A stretch of 25,741 bases of DNA from an uncultured Eubacteriales bacterium (GCA_905198865.1 CAJKEB010000025.1:1-25741), one strand, 5' to 3'; positions 6,233-15,498 are shown, counted from the stretch's first letter. A program made the numbers and translations. Notes: generated by a model not told the origin, from the letters alone.

Positions 6233-8875
6233 ATGATAATAGACAGAGAAAAATTAACGCCGATGATGCAGCAGTATTTTGCTGTTAAGGATTGTTATCC
6301 CGATTCAATCCTTATGTACAGACTCGGTGATTTTTATGAAATGTTTTTTGACGACGCTATCACTGCGTCCAAGATCTTGGAAATAGCTCTGACAGGTCGT
6401 GCCTGTGGACTTGAGGAACGTGCGCCAATGTGCGGCGTTCCTTTTCATTCTGTTGACAGTTATATAAATAAGCTTGTCGAACACGGCTGTAATGTAGCGA
6501 TTTGTGAGCAGGCAGAGGATCCGGCAGAAGCTAAAGGCATTGTCCGCCGTGAGGTAATTCGCGTTATTACACCGGGTACGATTATGGATACAACGGCTCT
6601 TGATGACCAGAAGAACAACTACCTGTGTTCGTTTTACAGAGGTGAAAGTTCGGTAGGACTTTCGTTTGTCGATATTACCACGGGCGAGGTGTTTGTCGGC
6701 TGTTACGACGGCAAGAACATGGCAAATGAGATTATGAGCGAGCTGGTCAGATTTTCGCCGACTGAGATTATCATGAATCTCAATGCGTTTGAGAATACGG
6801 ATTATGTAAATATGCTGAAGCAGAAGTTCAGCTGCTTCGTGCGTAATTATTACGACTGGGCTTTTGATTTTGATACATCTGAGAAGAATATTGAACATCA
6901 GTTTGGCTCAGCTGCCGAAATCGGCCTTGGTAAAATGGATTCTGCTATATGCAGTCTCGGCGGTATGCTTGAATATTTGAAAGATACGCAAAAGACCGAG
7001 CTTGGAAACTTAAAGAGTATTGATATACTCTCAGACGAGGGCGCAATGCAGATTGATATGTACAGTATGCGCAATCTTGAGATAACCGAGACAATCCGTG
7101 AACGTAATACAAAAGGCAGCCTGCTCTCGGTTCTGAACAAGACAAAGACTTCAATGGGCGGCAGGCTTATGCGAAAGATGATTACAGCGCCGCTGATAAA
7201 TCGCATTCCTATACAGAACCGGCTGTATGCTGTTGATGAGCTTTTTAAAAACGCACTTCTGCGCGAGGAGATTATTGATATACTTAAGGGTATTTCGGAT
7301 ATTGAGCGTACTGTGACCAAGGTTACGTATAAGACGGCAAACTGTCATGACTTGCTCAGCCTTAAGCGTTCTTTTGAAAGACTGCCGGAGCTCAGACAAT
7401 GCCTCATGCGGTGCAAGAGCAAGCTGCTGGCTTCGCAGCTCAGAACCTTCTCTGACCTCAGGGATTTATATGAGCTGATTGACGATTCGATTGACGAGAA
7501 GGCTCCCGTCTCACTCAGAAACGGAAACATGATTAAGGAAGGCGCCAATGCGGAGCTTGACAGAGTCCGCAGAATATTAAAAGACGGCAAGGAATGGATT
7601 AAGGATCTGGTTGAACAGGAGAAAGAGAGCAGCGGAATAAAGAATATGAAGCTCGGCTTTAATAAGGTCTTTGGTTATTATATCGAGGTCAGCAAGTCAA
7701 ATACCGACAAGGTTCCGGAGCACTTTATCAGAAAACAAACGCTTGTCAATGCTGAACGGTACATTACTCCAAAGATTAAGGAGCTTGAGGACGAAATATT
7801 AAATGCGGATACCAAGGTTACGGATATGGAATATACCATATTCTGCAATGTCCGCGACAAGATTGCGGAGCAGTATGACAAAATCCGTGAGACAGCAAGC
7901 GTCATAGGTCTGGTAGATGTTTTGTGTTCGCTTGCCGTAGTAGCTGAGAAGAACGGTTATGTAATGCCAAATGTCAATGATTCAGACAAAATTATTATCA
8001 AAGACGGCAGACACCCGGTTGTGGAAGCGATAAACAAATCAAACGTATTCATTCCTAATGATACAACGCTTGATAATGCGTCAAACCAGATTTCGATTAT
8101 AACGGGACCGAATATGGCAGGTAAGTCCACATATATGCGCCAGGTTGCGGTTATTGTGCTCATGGCGCAGATGGGAAGCTTTGTTCCGGCGTCGTCTGCC
8201 GAGATTGGCATTGTGGATAAGATCTTTACCAGAGTCGGCGCGTCCGACGATCTGAGTTCGGGCGACAGTACCTTTATGATTGAGATGAAGGAGGTTGCAT
8301 ATATTTTAAACAATGCAACTCAAAAGAGCCTTATTATCCTTGACGAAATCGGCAGAGGCACAAGCACATTTGACGGGCTCAGTATAGCATGGGCGGTAGT
8401 TGAGCATATTGCCGACATTAAGAAATGCGGAGCAAAAACATTGTTTGCAACGCATTATCACGAACTGACCGAGCTTGAAGATACAATTGATAATGTTAAG
8501 AATTACTGTATTGCTGTCAAAAAACGCGGTGATGACATAACGTTCTTAAGAAAGATAATCCCCGGCGGAGCGGACGAGAGCTACGGTGTTGAGGTTGCGG
8601 CTCTTGCCGGCGTTAAAAAGTCTGTAATTAAGCGTGCCAAAGAAATCGCCGCAATTCTTGAAAGCCGTGACAAGAAGCAGGTTAATACTGTTGATGTCAG
8701 GACGAATAATTCCGGCGTCAAAAAGTCGAATGGATTTGAAGAACAGTTTGACTTCTTCGGTGCAGCGGACAATGAGGTTATTTCCGAGCTTAAACAGCTT
8801 GATTTGAATACGATTACTCCCGTGGAGGCGCTGACCAAGCTGTTTGACCTCCAGGCAAGAGCCAAGAAGCTATAG
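6233..8875 (+). CDS. mutS: DNA mismatch repair ATPase MutS
   Basis: Recognises base mismatches and small loops and recruits MutL. The 880-residue protein shows the mismatch-binding motif GDFYEMF (Phe34-Tyr35-Glu36), the connector and lever domains, and the ABC-type ATPase. The P-loop is TGPNMAGKSTYMRQ (about 624-637), the Walker B region LIILDEIGRGTSTFDG (about 699-714), and the ATHYHEL switch histidines follow. I prefer ATG at 6233 over the in-frame GTG at 6224, because the AGGAG at 6220-6224 runs into that GTG and sits 8 nt before the ATG. The C-terminal EEQFDFFG segment near 836 resembles the beta-clamp-binding tail common in MutS. It is 33 bp from mutL, in one operon. All motifs are intact, so the gene is expected to be functional. 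Confidence 0.98.
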   Translation: MIIDREKLTPMMQQYFAVKDCYPDSILMYRLGDFYEMFFDDAITASKILEIALTGRACGLEERAPMCGVPFHSVDSYINKLVEHGCNVAICEQAEDPAEAKGIVRREVIRVITPGTIMDTTALDDQKNNYLCSFYRGESSVGLSFVDITTGEVFVGCYDGKNMANEIMSELVRFSPTEIIMNLNAFENTDYVNMLKQKFSCFVRNYYDWAFDFDTSEKNIEHQFGSAAEIGLGKMDSAICSLGGMLEYLKDTQKTELGNLKSIDILSDEGAMQIDMYSMRNLEITETIRERNTKGSLLSVLNKTKTSMGGRLMRKMITAPLINRIPIQNRLYAVDELFKNALLREEIIDILKGISDIERTVTKVTYKTANCHDLLSLKRSFERLPELRQCLMRCKSKLLASQLRTFSDLRDLYELIDDSIDEKAPVSLRNGNMIKEGANAELDRVRRILKDGKEWIKDLVEQEKESSGIKNMKLGFNKVFGYYIEVSKSNTDKVPEHFIRKQTLVNAERYITPKIKELEDEILNADTKVTDMEYTIFCNVRDKIAEQYDKIRETASVIGLVDVLCSLAVVAEKNGYVMPNVNDSDKIIIKDGRHPVVEAINKSNVFIPNDTTLDNASNQISIITGPNMAGKSTYMRQVAVIVLMAQMGSFVPASSAEIGIVDKIFTRVGASDDLSSGDSTFMIEMKEVAYILNNATQKSLIILDEIGRGTSTFDGLSIAWAVVEHIADIKKCGAKTLFATHYHELTELEDTIDNVKNYCIAVKKRGDDITFLRKIIPGGADESYGVEVAALAGVKKSVIKRAKEIAAILESRDKKQVNTVDVRTNNSGVKKSNGFEEQFDFFGAADNEVISELKQLDLNTITPVEALTKLFDLQARAKKL

Positions 8876-8908
8876 TTTTTTGGGTTATTATAAAAGGCGG
8901 TGATTTGA

Positions 8909-10963
8909 TTGAGTAGTTCAGAGAATTCAATAATAAAGGTTCTGCCCTCAGATGTTGCGGACAAGATTGCGGCCGGAGAGGTTGCGGAACGCCCGGCGTC
9001 AGTTGTTAAGGAGCTTGTTGAAAACTCTATAGACGCAGGTGCTGACAAGATAACTGTTGAGATACAAAACGGCGGAGTAAAGCTGATCCGCGTCGCTGAC
9101 AACGGTAAGGGAATTCCGCCTGAGCAGGTGCCGACCGCATTTTTGCGCCATGCTACAAGCAAGCTCCGTGACGCGGACGACTTGTTCAAAATCAATACGA
9201 TGGGATTCAGAGGCGAAGCTCTGGCGAGTATATGTGCTGTGGCAAAGGTTGATATAATAACAAAGACTGCGCAAAACGAGGTCGGAATTCACTATACCGT
9301 TGACCACGGTATATGCGGTGAGCCTGATGAGATTGCATGTGCTGACGGAACAATTATGGTAGTCGAGGATTTGTTTGCCAACGTTCCCGCGAGAATGAAG
9401 TTCTTAAAGCGTGACAGCACCGAGGCGGGCTATGTGTCGGATCTTATGACAAGGCTTGCGCTTTCAAAGCCGGAGATTGCGTTTGATTATATTTGTGACG
9501 GAAAGCAGATATTCAACACAAGCGGCGACGGCGACATCAAAAATGTAATACTTAAGGTCTATGGACTTAAGTTTGCAAAATCAGTTATTCCGGTTGACTA
9601 TACTGAAGAGGGCGTTCACATAAGCGGTGTTGTCGGCAAGCCCGAATTATCTTTCGGAAACCGCACAAAGCAGACGCTTTTTGTCAACGGCAGATATATC
9701 AAAAACCATGTTGTGTCAAAGGTGGCGGAGGAAGCCTTCAGAAATTCAATAATGGTCGGCAAGTTCCCGTTTTTTGTGCTTGAAATAAATCTGCCGCCGG
9801 AGCTTGTTGACGTTAATGTTCACCCGGCAAAGACAGAGGTTAAGTTTGCAAATGAAAAAGCGCTTTATGATATTGTGTATCACGCTATAAAAAATGCGTT
9901 TTACGGTGAGATAAACAATTCCGAGGCTTTAAATCAAAAGAATATATCGCAGACTGAGCCTAAGCAGGAATTAAGCCCGGTATCTGATTTATCGCCGGCT
10001 GAAGTTAACACCTCGCAAAAACTGAAGCAAACTAATACCGGTCATGATTTCAAGTACAGTGTAGAAAATTCAAACGGATTCAGTTCTGCAAGATTGCACG
10101 ACGTATCTTCAGGTCTGACTCCTGAGATAATTAATAATTTCTTAAACTACACAACGCCCAAAACTGACATATCCAAAGCTGTAAAAGAAGCTGCGGCTGC
10201 CGATAATAAGAGCGTAGACATATATAATATAATTGATGATGATAAGAAAGCCAGCGATGAAAAGAATATCAATGCAGCCGATGCGAAAGAAGATACACTC
10301 GGACAGATAAACTTTACAAAAGACGGCAGCATCACGGACGGCGAGGTGTTCGGCGACGGCAGAGACGGTTCGGCATTGCTTACGGATTATCGGATAATAG
10401 GTCAGCTTTTCGATACATATGTATTGGCCTGTCAGCAGGATAAGCTTTACATGATTGATCAGCACGCCGCTCACGAAAGAGCAAGGTTTGAGGACTTAAA
10501 GCATTCTTATTTTGAAGGCGAAAGAATGTCGCAGGTGCTGCTGGCGCCGGTTGTTGTGAGCTTAAGTCATATTGAGTATGACGCTCTTATGTCAAACTTA
10601 AAGGAATTTGAAAGGTTTGGCTTTAAGATAGAGGAGTTCGGCAAAAATGCGGTTCTTGTAAACGAGACGCCTATCATAGGAAGCGATGATGAAATAAGGG
10701 ATTTACTGCTTGAGATTGTTGACGCATATGTGGATAACATCCGTCACCCGGTCGCAGATTTTGAAGAGAAAGCTCTTGATATGATTTCGTGTAAATATGC
10801 GATAAAGGCAAATGATAAGTTGTCAATGTCAGAAATGGCAGAGGTGATAAATCAAGTGAACGAGCTGTATTCAAAGGGCATTAAGACCTGTCCGCACGGC
10901 AGACCGATTGTGGTTGAGCAGACAAAGTATGAAATAGAAAAGATGTTTAAGCGCATAGTTTAA
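8909..10963 (+). CDS. mutL: DNA mismatch repair protein MutL with endonuclease motif
   Basis: Couples MutS to strand incision. The N-terminal GHKL ATPase has ENSIDAGADK, DNGKGIPP, GFRGEALASI and VNVHPAKTEVKF. After a poorly conserved linker (about 345-490), the C-terminal domain carries DQHAAHERARFE (about 515-526), the DQHA(X)2E(X)4E metal-binding endonuclease motif. SCKYAIKANDKLS (about 625) and CPHGRP (about 659) follow. This is the nicking type of MutL found in bacteria without MutH. The start is an unusual TTG at 8909, supported by GGCGGTGAT about 6-8 nt upstream and by the first residues running directly into the conserved IIKVLPSDVADKIAAGEV block. Length (684) is normal. It lies between mutS and miaA. 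Confidence 0.97.
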   Translation: MSSSENSIIKVLPSDVADKIAAGEVAERPASVVKELVENSIDAGADKITVEIQNGGVKLIRVADNGKGIPPEQVPTAFLRHATSKLRDADDLFKINTMGFRGEALASICAVAKVDIITKTAQNEVGIHYTVDHGICGEPDEIACADGTIMVVEDLFANVPARMKFLKRDSTEAGYVSDLMTRLALSKPEIAFDYICDGKQIFNTSGDGDIKNVILKVYGLKFAKSVIPVDYTEEGVHISGVVGKPELSFGNRTKQTLFVNGRYIKNHVVSKVAEEAFRNSIMVGKFPFFVLEINLPPELVDVNVHPAKTEVKFANEKALYDIVYHAIKNAFYGEINNSEALNQKNISQTEPKQELSPVSDLSPAEVNTSQKLKQTNTGHDFKYSVENSNGFSSARLHDVSSGLTPEIINNFLNYTTPKTDISKAVKEAAAADNKSVDIYNIIDDDKKASDEKNINAADAKEDTLGQINFTKDGSITDGEVFGDGRDGSALLTDYRIIGQLFDTYVLACQQDKLYMIDQHAAHERARFEDLKHSYFEGERMSQVLLAPVVVSLSHIEYDALMSNLKEFERFGFKIEEFGKNAVLVNETPIIGSDDEIRDLLLEIVDAYVDNIRHPVADFEEKALDMISCKYAIKANDKLSMSEMAEVINQVNELYSKGIKTCPHGRPIVVEQTKYEIEKMFKRIV

Positions 10964-10997
10964 ATCTTTATAGTAATCGAGTATATTTGAGGTAAAT

Positions 10998-11879
10998 ATG
11001 AGTGACAGCATTAAACCAAAGATTTACGGCGCAGTAGGTCCGACAGCGTCGGGAAAGACCGCATATGCCATTGAGCTTGCTAAAAAGTGCGGCGGCGAAG
11101 TAATATCGTGCGATTCAATGCAGATTTACAGGCATATGGATATAGGAACGGCAAAGCCGACAAAGTACGAAATGGACGGCATACCACATCATATGATTGA
11201 TATCGCCGAACCATGGGAAAACTACAGTGTGGCAAGGTTTGTCACAGAAGCAAGGTCGTGTATAGACGATGTACTGGCGCGGGGCAGAGTTCCGATTTTG
11301 TGCGGCGGTACCGGACTGTATTTTGACAGTGTGATTAAAAACATTGATTTTGCCGAAAATGAAAGTGCCCCTGAGTATCGCAGTGAGCTTCAGAAGGCAG
11401 CGGAAGAACACGGCAATGAGTATGTGCATGATATGTTAAAGAAAGTAGACCCAAAGTCTGCGGAAGCCGTACATCCGAATAACCTGAAAAGGGTAATCAG
11501 GGCGCTTGAAATTTACAAGACAACCGGCAAAACAAAAACGGAGCTTGACCGTGAGTCTGTCAGGGAAAGTCTTTATAACGCTGAGATTTATGGGCTTAAC
11601 AGACCGAGAGAGGAATTGTACGAGCGTATAAACAAGCGCGTCGATATAATGCTTGAAAACGGACTTTTGGATGAGGTTAAGAATTTGCTTGAAATGGGAA
11701 TAAGCCGTGATGCGACTTCGATGCAGGCAATAGGATATAAGGAGCTCGTTGAATATTTTGAAGGCAGATGCACACTTGATGCGGCGATTGACAAAATCAA
11801 GCAGGAGTCAAGGAGATACGCCAAGCGTCAGCTTACATGGTTTAAAAGGAATAATGAAATAATATGGCTGAATATGTGA
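10998..11879 (+). CDS. miaA: tRNA dimethylallyltransferase
   Basis: Transfers the dimethylallyl group from DMAPP to N6 of A37 in tRNAs reading UNN codons, giving the i6A substrate of MiaB. Over 293 residues it shows the P-loop GPTASGKT (14-21), the DSMQIYRHMDIGTAKPT block (about 35-51) with the catalytic aspartate, GGTGLYFDSVI (about 98-108), and the C-terminal QAIGYKEL and RRYAKRQLTWFKR segments. A GAGGT precedes the ATG at good spacing. It is the last gene of the long operon: its stop codon lies inside an intrinsic terminator hairpin. The two ms2i6A enzymes thus bracket ricA-like, mutS and mutL in one transcript. Confidence 0.97.
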   Translation: MSDSIKPKIYGAVGPTASGKTAYAIELAKKCGGEVISCDSMQIYRHMDIGTAKPTKYEMDGIPHHMIDIAEPWENYSVARFVTEARSCIDDVLARGRVPILCGGTGLYFDSVIKNIDFAENESAPEYRSELQKAAEEHGNEYVHDMLKKVDPKSAEAVHPNNLKRVIRALEIYKTTGKTKTELDRESVRESLYNAEIYGLNRPREELYERINKRVDIMLENGLLDEVKNLLEMGISRDATSMQAIGYKELVEYFEGRCTLDAAIDKIKQESRRYAKRQLTWFKRNNEIIWLNM

Positions 11880-11907
11880 TAAATTAGCATATTCAGCCTT
11901 TTGTTTT
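11866..11907 (+). terminator. Intrinsic terminator overlapping the miaA stop
   Basis: GGCTGAATATG (11866-11876) and CATATTCAGCC (11888-11898) form a perfect 11-bp stem with an 11-nt loop, followed by TTTTGTTTT (11899-11907). The left arm encodes the last MiaA residues and the TGA stop falls in the loop. This ends the pncB-to-miaA transcription unit. Confidence 0.92.
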
Positions 11908-11947
11908 ACAATTAAGTTACAGTTTGGCAACAACTTTTTGATTGTGG

Positions 11948-11976
11948 TTTACATGATAATTTTAACGTATTATAAT
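11948..11976 (+). promoter_or_regulatory. Promoter of the hlyD-like/division gene cluster
   Basis: TTTACA (11948-11953), a 17-bp spacer and a perfect TATAAT (11971-11976) make a strong sigma-A-like promoter. It lies just after the miaA terminator. The predicted start near 11983 leaves a leader of about 90 nt before the ATG at 12075. Confidence 0.78.
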
Positions 11977-12074
11977 AATTACAAATGTAGATTGGATATG
12001 TATGTTTAGATGCTATAGACGCTTTATTAACAGAAAACTGTAATTACTGTTTGTATGATTGGAGGTAGTCTTTT

Positions 12075-13367
12075 ATGGCAAAAACTACTGACAATTCTAA
12101 TACAATATATGAGAAAAGACGGAAAAGAAATCTGAAAAAAAGGTTATTTCTTATACCGAAGCTTTTTTTAGTATTTGCAGCGTTTTTTCTTGTAATAAGT
12201 ATTTTTTTCAGAGCAGGCAATTCAGTTGAAACATTTACCGCGCTTAAGGGAAGTATTGAAGAATATGTGCTTGCGGACGGATATATTTTCAGAGAGCAGG
12301 AACTTATTGAAACAACGATTGACGGTTATCTTGAATGTAATGCAAAAGAAGGGCAGAGAGTTAATGAAGGCGATGTAATTGCCACCGTGTACAACGGACA
12401 GGTTGACCCTGCTGTTACCGAAAGGATAAGCACCGTAAAAAGTGAAATTGAAAAGCTTGAAAAAAGCGACAGCGAAGCCGATGTATATGCGGCGAATGCC
12501 GTAAAAATCGAACTTAACATTGCTGATGAAGCGCAGAAGCTGACACAGATTCGTGAAAAAAACACATTTGCCGATATAGCAGATGAAAAAGAAATAATAA
12601 ATGACTACATTAATAAAAAGCAGGCTGCGTCCGGCAACGGAAAGTCTGACGAAGAGAAGCTTGAAGAGTTAAATGATGAGTTGAGCGAGCTTGAAAGCGG
12701 TATCACCGATGAAAGGCAGGAGATTATCGCACCGCGTGCGGGAGTTTTTTCGTCAAAAATCGACGGATACGAAACGGCGCTTTCTGTTGACATGATGGGT
12801 GACGCTACACCGTCTTACTTAAACAGCATAAAAAAAGAAGATGTTTCTACTGCATCGACTGTGACTTCGGGCGAAGCAGTGTGCAAGGTTATTGATAACT
12901 ACGAATGGTACTTTGTTGGTATTATACCTGAAAAGGACGCGGAGAACTTTGAAGTAGGAGGCAATGTCAGCCTTAAGTTCTATGATTTGTCCGACAGTAT
13001 TGTTACGGGTTCGGTTACAGCAATTTCAAAACCGGAGAGCGGTAAGGTTGCAATAACCGTGTATTCCACAAGATATATCGATTCTATATATACAACCAGC
13101 AAGGTGTCCGCTGAGCTTCTGACTGAAAGTTCAGACGGAATAAAGGTTCCGTCCTCCGCTTTGCGCGTTATTGACGGCAAGCAGGGTGTATATGTTATCC
13201 GTTTGGGTGTCGCAAGATTTGTTCCGGTGGAGCTTTTGTACAACAATAAGGAATGGGCGATTATAAAAGCGGTTATAGATTCAAATTATGAAACTCATCT
13301 TGAAATATACGATGAGGTTATCATAAATACAAAGGGCATTGAAGAAGGTAAAGTTGTCAGACAGTAA
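12075..13367 (+). CDS. HlyD-like (periplasmic adaptor family) membrane-anchored protein
   Basis: A 430-residue protein with a basic N-terminus (RRKRNLKKR) and one membrane span at about residues 25-47. An extracytoplasmic part follows: a first beta segment ending in GQRVNEGDVIATVYNG (about 94-109) like a split lipoyl/barrel-sandwich motif, a long charged coiled coil (about 115-215), a return strand with IIAPRAGVFSS, then a beta-barrel-like region. HlyD-family adaptors bridge inner-membrane exporters to the exterior, but no exporter gene is adjacent. Instead it heads yggS-sepF-ylmH-divIVA, a context I recognise in Clostridia, so a role in the envelope or at the septum is possible. ATG at 12075 follows GGAGGT by 8 nt. 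The fold is likely; the function is unknown. Confidence 0.75.
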   Translation: MAKTTDNSNTIYEKRRKRNLKKRLFLIPKLFLVFAAFFLVISIFFRAGNSVETFTALKGSIEEYVLADGYIFREQELIETTIDGYLECNAKEGQRVNEGDVIATVYNGQVDPAVTERISTVKSEIEKLEKSDSEADVYAANAVKIELNIADEAQKLTQIREKNTFADIADEKEIINDYINKKQAASGNGKSDEEKLEELNDELSELESGITDERQEIIAPRAGVFSSKIDGYETALSVDMMGDATPSYLNSIKKEDVSTASTVTSGEAVCKVIDNYEWYFVGIIPEKDAENFEVGGNVSLKFYDLSDSIVTGSVTAISKPESGKVAITVYSTRYIDSIYTTSKVSAELLTESSDGIKVPSSALRVIDGKQGVYVIRLGVARFVPVELLYNNKEWAIIKAVIDSNYETHLEIYDEVIINTKGIEEGKVVRQ

Positions 13368-13405
13368 AGCGAGAGCATTAAGATAAATTATTACAAGGTG
13401 ATAAT

Positions 13406-14116
13406 ATGAGTGAAGCGCTGAATAAAGATGAAGTTTTAGATATAAAAAAGAATTATCTTAGTGTGCTTGAGGATATCAGAAAAATTGCCTCAGAGTGCGG
13501 CAGAAATCCCGATGACATTACGCTTATCGCTGTGTCAAAGACAAAACCGATTGAGTATGTGAGACAAGCTGTTGATGCCGGAGCGGCTGATTTCGGCGAG
13601 AACAAACCACAGGAGCTTTCTCAAAAGTACGATGAGATAAGCGATGTGCGCTGGCATCAGATCGGACATCTTCAGAAAAACAAGGTTCGCCACATCGTTG
13701 GCAAGGCTGCACTTATTCATTCGCTTGACAGTATTCCTCTGGCTCTTGAAATTAACAAACGAGCAAAGACTGTAGGCATTGTCCAGGACGTACTGATTCA
13801 GGTAAATGTTTCGGGCGAGGAAAGCAAGTTTGGCATAAGTCCGGGCGAGTTGGACGGTTTTTTAGATGAGGTCAGACAGCTTGAAAATATAAGGGTTACC
13901 GGGCTTATGACAATATCCGTCAGAGACTACAGCCGCGAACAAAATCTCAGCGTCTTCAGCGAGCTAAAGACGCTTGCCGACAAGCATAGGCTTAAAGAGC
14001 TTTCGATGGGAATGACGCATGACTACAAAGAAGCGATTGAAGCAGGAGCCACTATGATAAGAGTAGGAACCGCAATATTCGGCGCGAGGGATTACAGCTC
14101 AAAGAATATTAAATAA
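13406..14116 (+). CDS. yggS: YggS/PLPBP-family pyridoxal phosphate homeostasis protein
   Basis: A single-domain PLP-binding protein with the alanine-racemase-like barrel fold that buffers pyridoxal phosphate and affects amino-acid balance; no enzymatic reaction is established. The 236 residues show the PLP lysine in LIAVSKTKP (Lys45), then FGENKPQEL, WHQIGHLQKNK, LIHSLDS, QVNVSGEESKFG, GLMTI, and the C-terminal LSMGMTHDYKEAIEAGATMIRVGTAIFG split across the phosphate-binding end. AAGGTGA precedes the ATG. It lies 38 bp after the HlyD-like gene and 52 bp before sepF, the usual position of this gene in Gram-positive division clusters (ylmE). Confidence 0.95.
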   Translation: MSEALNKDEVLDIKKNYLSVLEDIRKIASECGRNPDDITLIAVSKTKPIEYVRQAVDAGAADFGENKPQELSQKYDEISDVRWHQIGHLQKNKVRHIVGKAALIHSLDSIPLALEINKRAKTVGIVQDVLIQVNVSGEESKFGISPGELDGFLDEVRQLENIRVTGLMTISVRDYSREQNLSVFSELKTLADKHRLKELSMGMTHDYKEAIEAGATMIRVGTAIFGARDYSSKNIK

Positions 14117-14118
14117 AT

Positions 14119-14147
14119 TTGTTAAATATGAAATCTATGAATATACA
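14119..14147 (+). promoter_or_regulatory. Weak candidate internal promoter before sepF
   Basis: TTGTTA (14119-14124), a 17-bp spacer and TATACA (14142-14147) each match consensus at four of six positions. A start near 14154 would be only about 15 nt from the sepF ATG and would touch its GGAGGT. Spacing is ideal but the boxes are poor. Confidence 0.25.
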
Positions 14148-14168
14148 GAAATTATAGGAGGTAACAAA

Positions 14169-14630
14169 ATGGGAAGCTTTATGGATAAGGTGTACAATTT
14201 GGTTGGTGTAGATGTGGGGGATACATACGAAGAGGAATATTATGATGATTATGCTGATGAGGATATGTATGATGAGCCGCAAAGAAACAGTAATGAATCA
14301 TATATGCCCAGCAGAAGAAATTCTGTAAGAAACAGCGCAAGAGTAAACAGATATGAGGACAACCCTCAGATGAAGCTGGTTATCATGCGTCCCGAAAAAT
14401 ATGAGGAAGCAACAGACATTACCAATTACCTGAAGGAGAGAAAGCCGATAGTAATAAATCTCGAGGCTGTTGATACTCCTACGTCGCGCAGAATTGTTGA
14501 TTTCATAAGCGGTGCCGTTTATGCTTTGGATGGTAATATTCAAAAGGTTTCAAAGGGTATATTCCTGATTGCGCCCTGCAATATTGGGGTTCTGAACGAT
14601 AGGAGCAGCTTTGGCGAGAACTGGGGTTAA
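14169..14630 (+). CDS. sepF: Cell division protein SepF
   Basis: Membrane-associated partner of FtsZ that aligns and anchors the Z-ring in Gram-positive bacteria. The 153-residue protein has the expected three parts. An N-terminal amphipathic helix (MGSFMDKVYNLVGV) binds membrane. An acidic, Tyr/Asp/Glu-rich flexible linker spans about residues 15-65. The globular SepF domain is about residues 67-145, with VIMRPEKYEEATDITNYLKERKPIVINLE (split by the strand at VIN), RRIVDFISGAVYALDG and IFLIAP. A GGAGGT lies 7-8 nt before ATG 14169. It sits between yggS and ylmH as in Bacillus (ylmF). The small ylmG/yggT gene usually found between sepF and ylmH is absent. Confidence 0.95.
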   Translation: MGSFMDKVYNLVGVDVGDTYEEEYYDDYADEDMYDEPQRNSNESYMPSRRNSVRNSARVNRYEDNPQMKLVIMRPEKYEEATDITNYLKERKPIVINLEAVDTPTSRRIVDFISGAVYALDGNIQKVSKGIFLIAPCNIGVLNDRSSFGENWG

Positions 14631-14640
14631 TTTTTAATCA

Positions 14641-15414
14641 ATGAATAAACCTGCAAATATAAGCCCGGACGACAAGCTGATAGTGTCAAAGGTTTTTGAC
14701 GCCGTCCGGAGCGCAGAGCGACAGTATACCGAAAAGACGGTCGGTTTTCTTGACCCGCATCAGGTTCGGGTTGCGTCGGCTGAGATTGCCGGGGAAATTC
14801 CGCCGGACTTAAAGACTGAGTTTTTCGGCGGATACGATGAAGCTGAACGCTGCATGTTTATCTGCTGTCCGGAGTATATCGAGCCGGATTATGACAGCCT
14901 GATTTCCGTACTGGAAATAACCGGTCGGAATATTGCGGATTTAAGCCACAGAGACTATCTCGGAAGCCTGATGGGACTTGGAATAAAGCGTGAGAATATT
15001 GGCGATATTCTGCCGTTTGATGATAAGTGCTTAGTGTTTGTCAGACCTGAAATGGCCGGTTATATAATTGACAATCTCACTAAAATCGGCAGACATGGAA
15101 TCAGTATTCGGAGCGTGGTTTTGTCAAACACGAGTATTCCGAAGAAGAAAACGCAGTTCCTGCGTGAAACTGTGTCATCACTCAGGCTTGACTGCGTTGT
15201 TTCGGCAGCGCTTAATATTTCGCGTTCAAAGGCCGCGGAGCTTATAAAGGCGGAAAGGGTCAATCTGAACTTTGAGACAGCAAAAAGCGTTTCATGTATT
15301 GTCGGTGAAGGCGACCTGATTTCTGTCAGATCATTCGGAAGATTTAAATTAACCGAGATTTGTGGAATAACCAGAAAAGGCAGAAATAGTATTATAATAG
15401 AGAAGTACATTTGA
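14641..15414 (+). CDS. ylmH: YlmH-family S4-domain RNA-binding protein
   Basis: A 257-residue member of the YlmH family, found in Gram-positive bacteria and cyanobacteria next to division genes. In Bacillus YlmH has been linked to ribosome function. The N-terminal two-thirds is the family-specific domain (VGFLDPHQ near 36, then FFGGYDEAERCMFICCPEY). Residues from about 182 form an S4 domain: LRLDCVVSAALNISRSKAAE, then KAERVNLN and GEGDLISVRSFGRFKL. It starts 10 bp after the sepF stop and shows no obvious Shine-Dalgarno, so translational coupling to sepF is likely. Length is normal. Confidence 0.92.
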   Translation: MNKPANISPDDKLIVSKVFDAVRSAERQYTEKTVGFLDPHQVRVASAEIAGEIPPDLKTEFFGGYDEAERCMFICCPEYIEPDYDSLISVLEITGRNIADLSHRDYLGSLMGLGIKRENIGDILPFDDKCLVFVRPEMAGYIIDNLTKIGRHGISIRSVVLSNTSIPKKKTQFLRETVSSLRLDCVVSAALNISRSKAAELIKAERVNLNFETAKSVSCIVGEGDLISVRSFGRFKLTEICGITRKGRNSIIIEKYI

Positions 15415-15498
15415 GCATGTTAAAAGGTGTTTAACACGGCTCAGGTATTGGAAATTCGGGCATAATTGCCGTAATAGACTGAATTGGAGGATATGGTT

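Noticed and set aside
6305..6898. 197-codon minus-strand open frame inside mutS
   Set aside because: It is antisense to the mismatch-recognition domain of MutS and resembles no family I know.
8581..9195. 204-codon minus-strand open frame across the mutS-mutL junction
   Set aside because: It is antisense to two well-conserved genes, has low-complexity Ser/Leu-rich composition and no ribosome site. It is a shadow frame.
14565..14572. Extra copies of the MITE end sequence (CCTGATTG) elsewhere in the window
   Set aside because: Matches here and near 1873 and 20127 lie in coding frames (Leu-Ile-Ala codons), are only about 8 bp long and have no partner repeat.
15418..15436. TGTTAAA/TTTAACA hairpin after ylmH as a terminator
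   Set aside because: The stem is AT-rich and no T-tract follows. Transcription into divIVA is likely.
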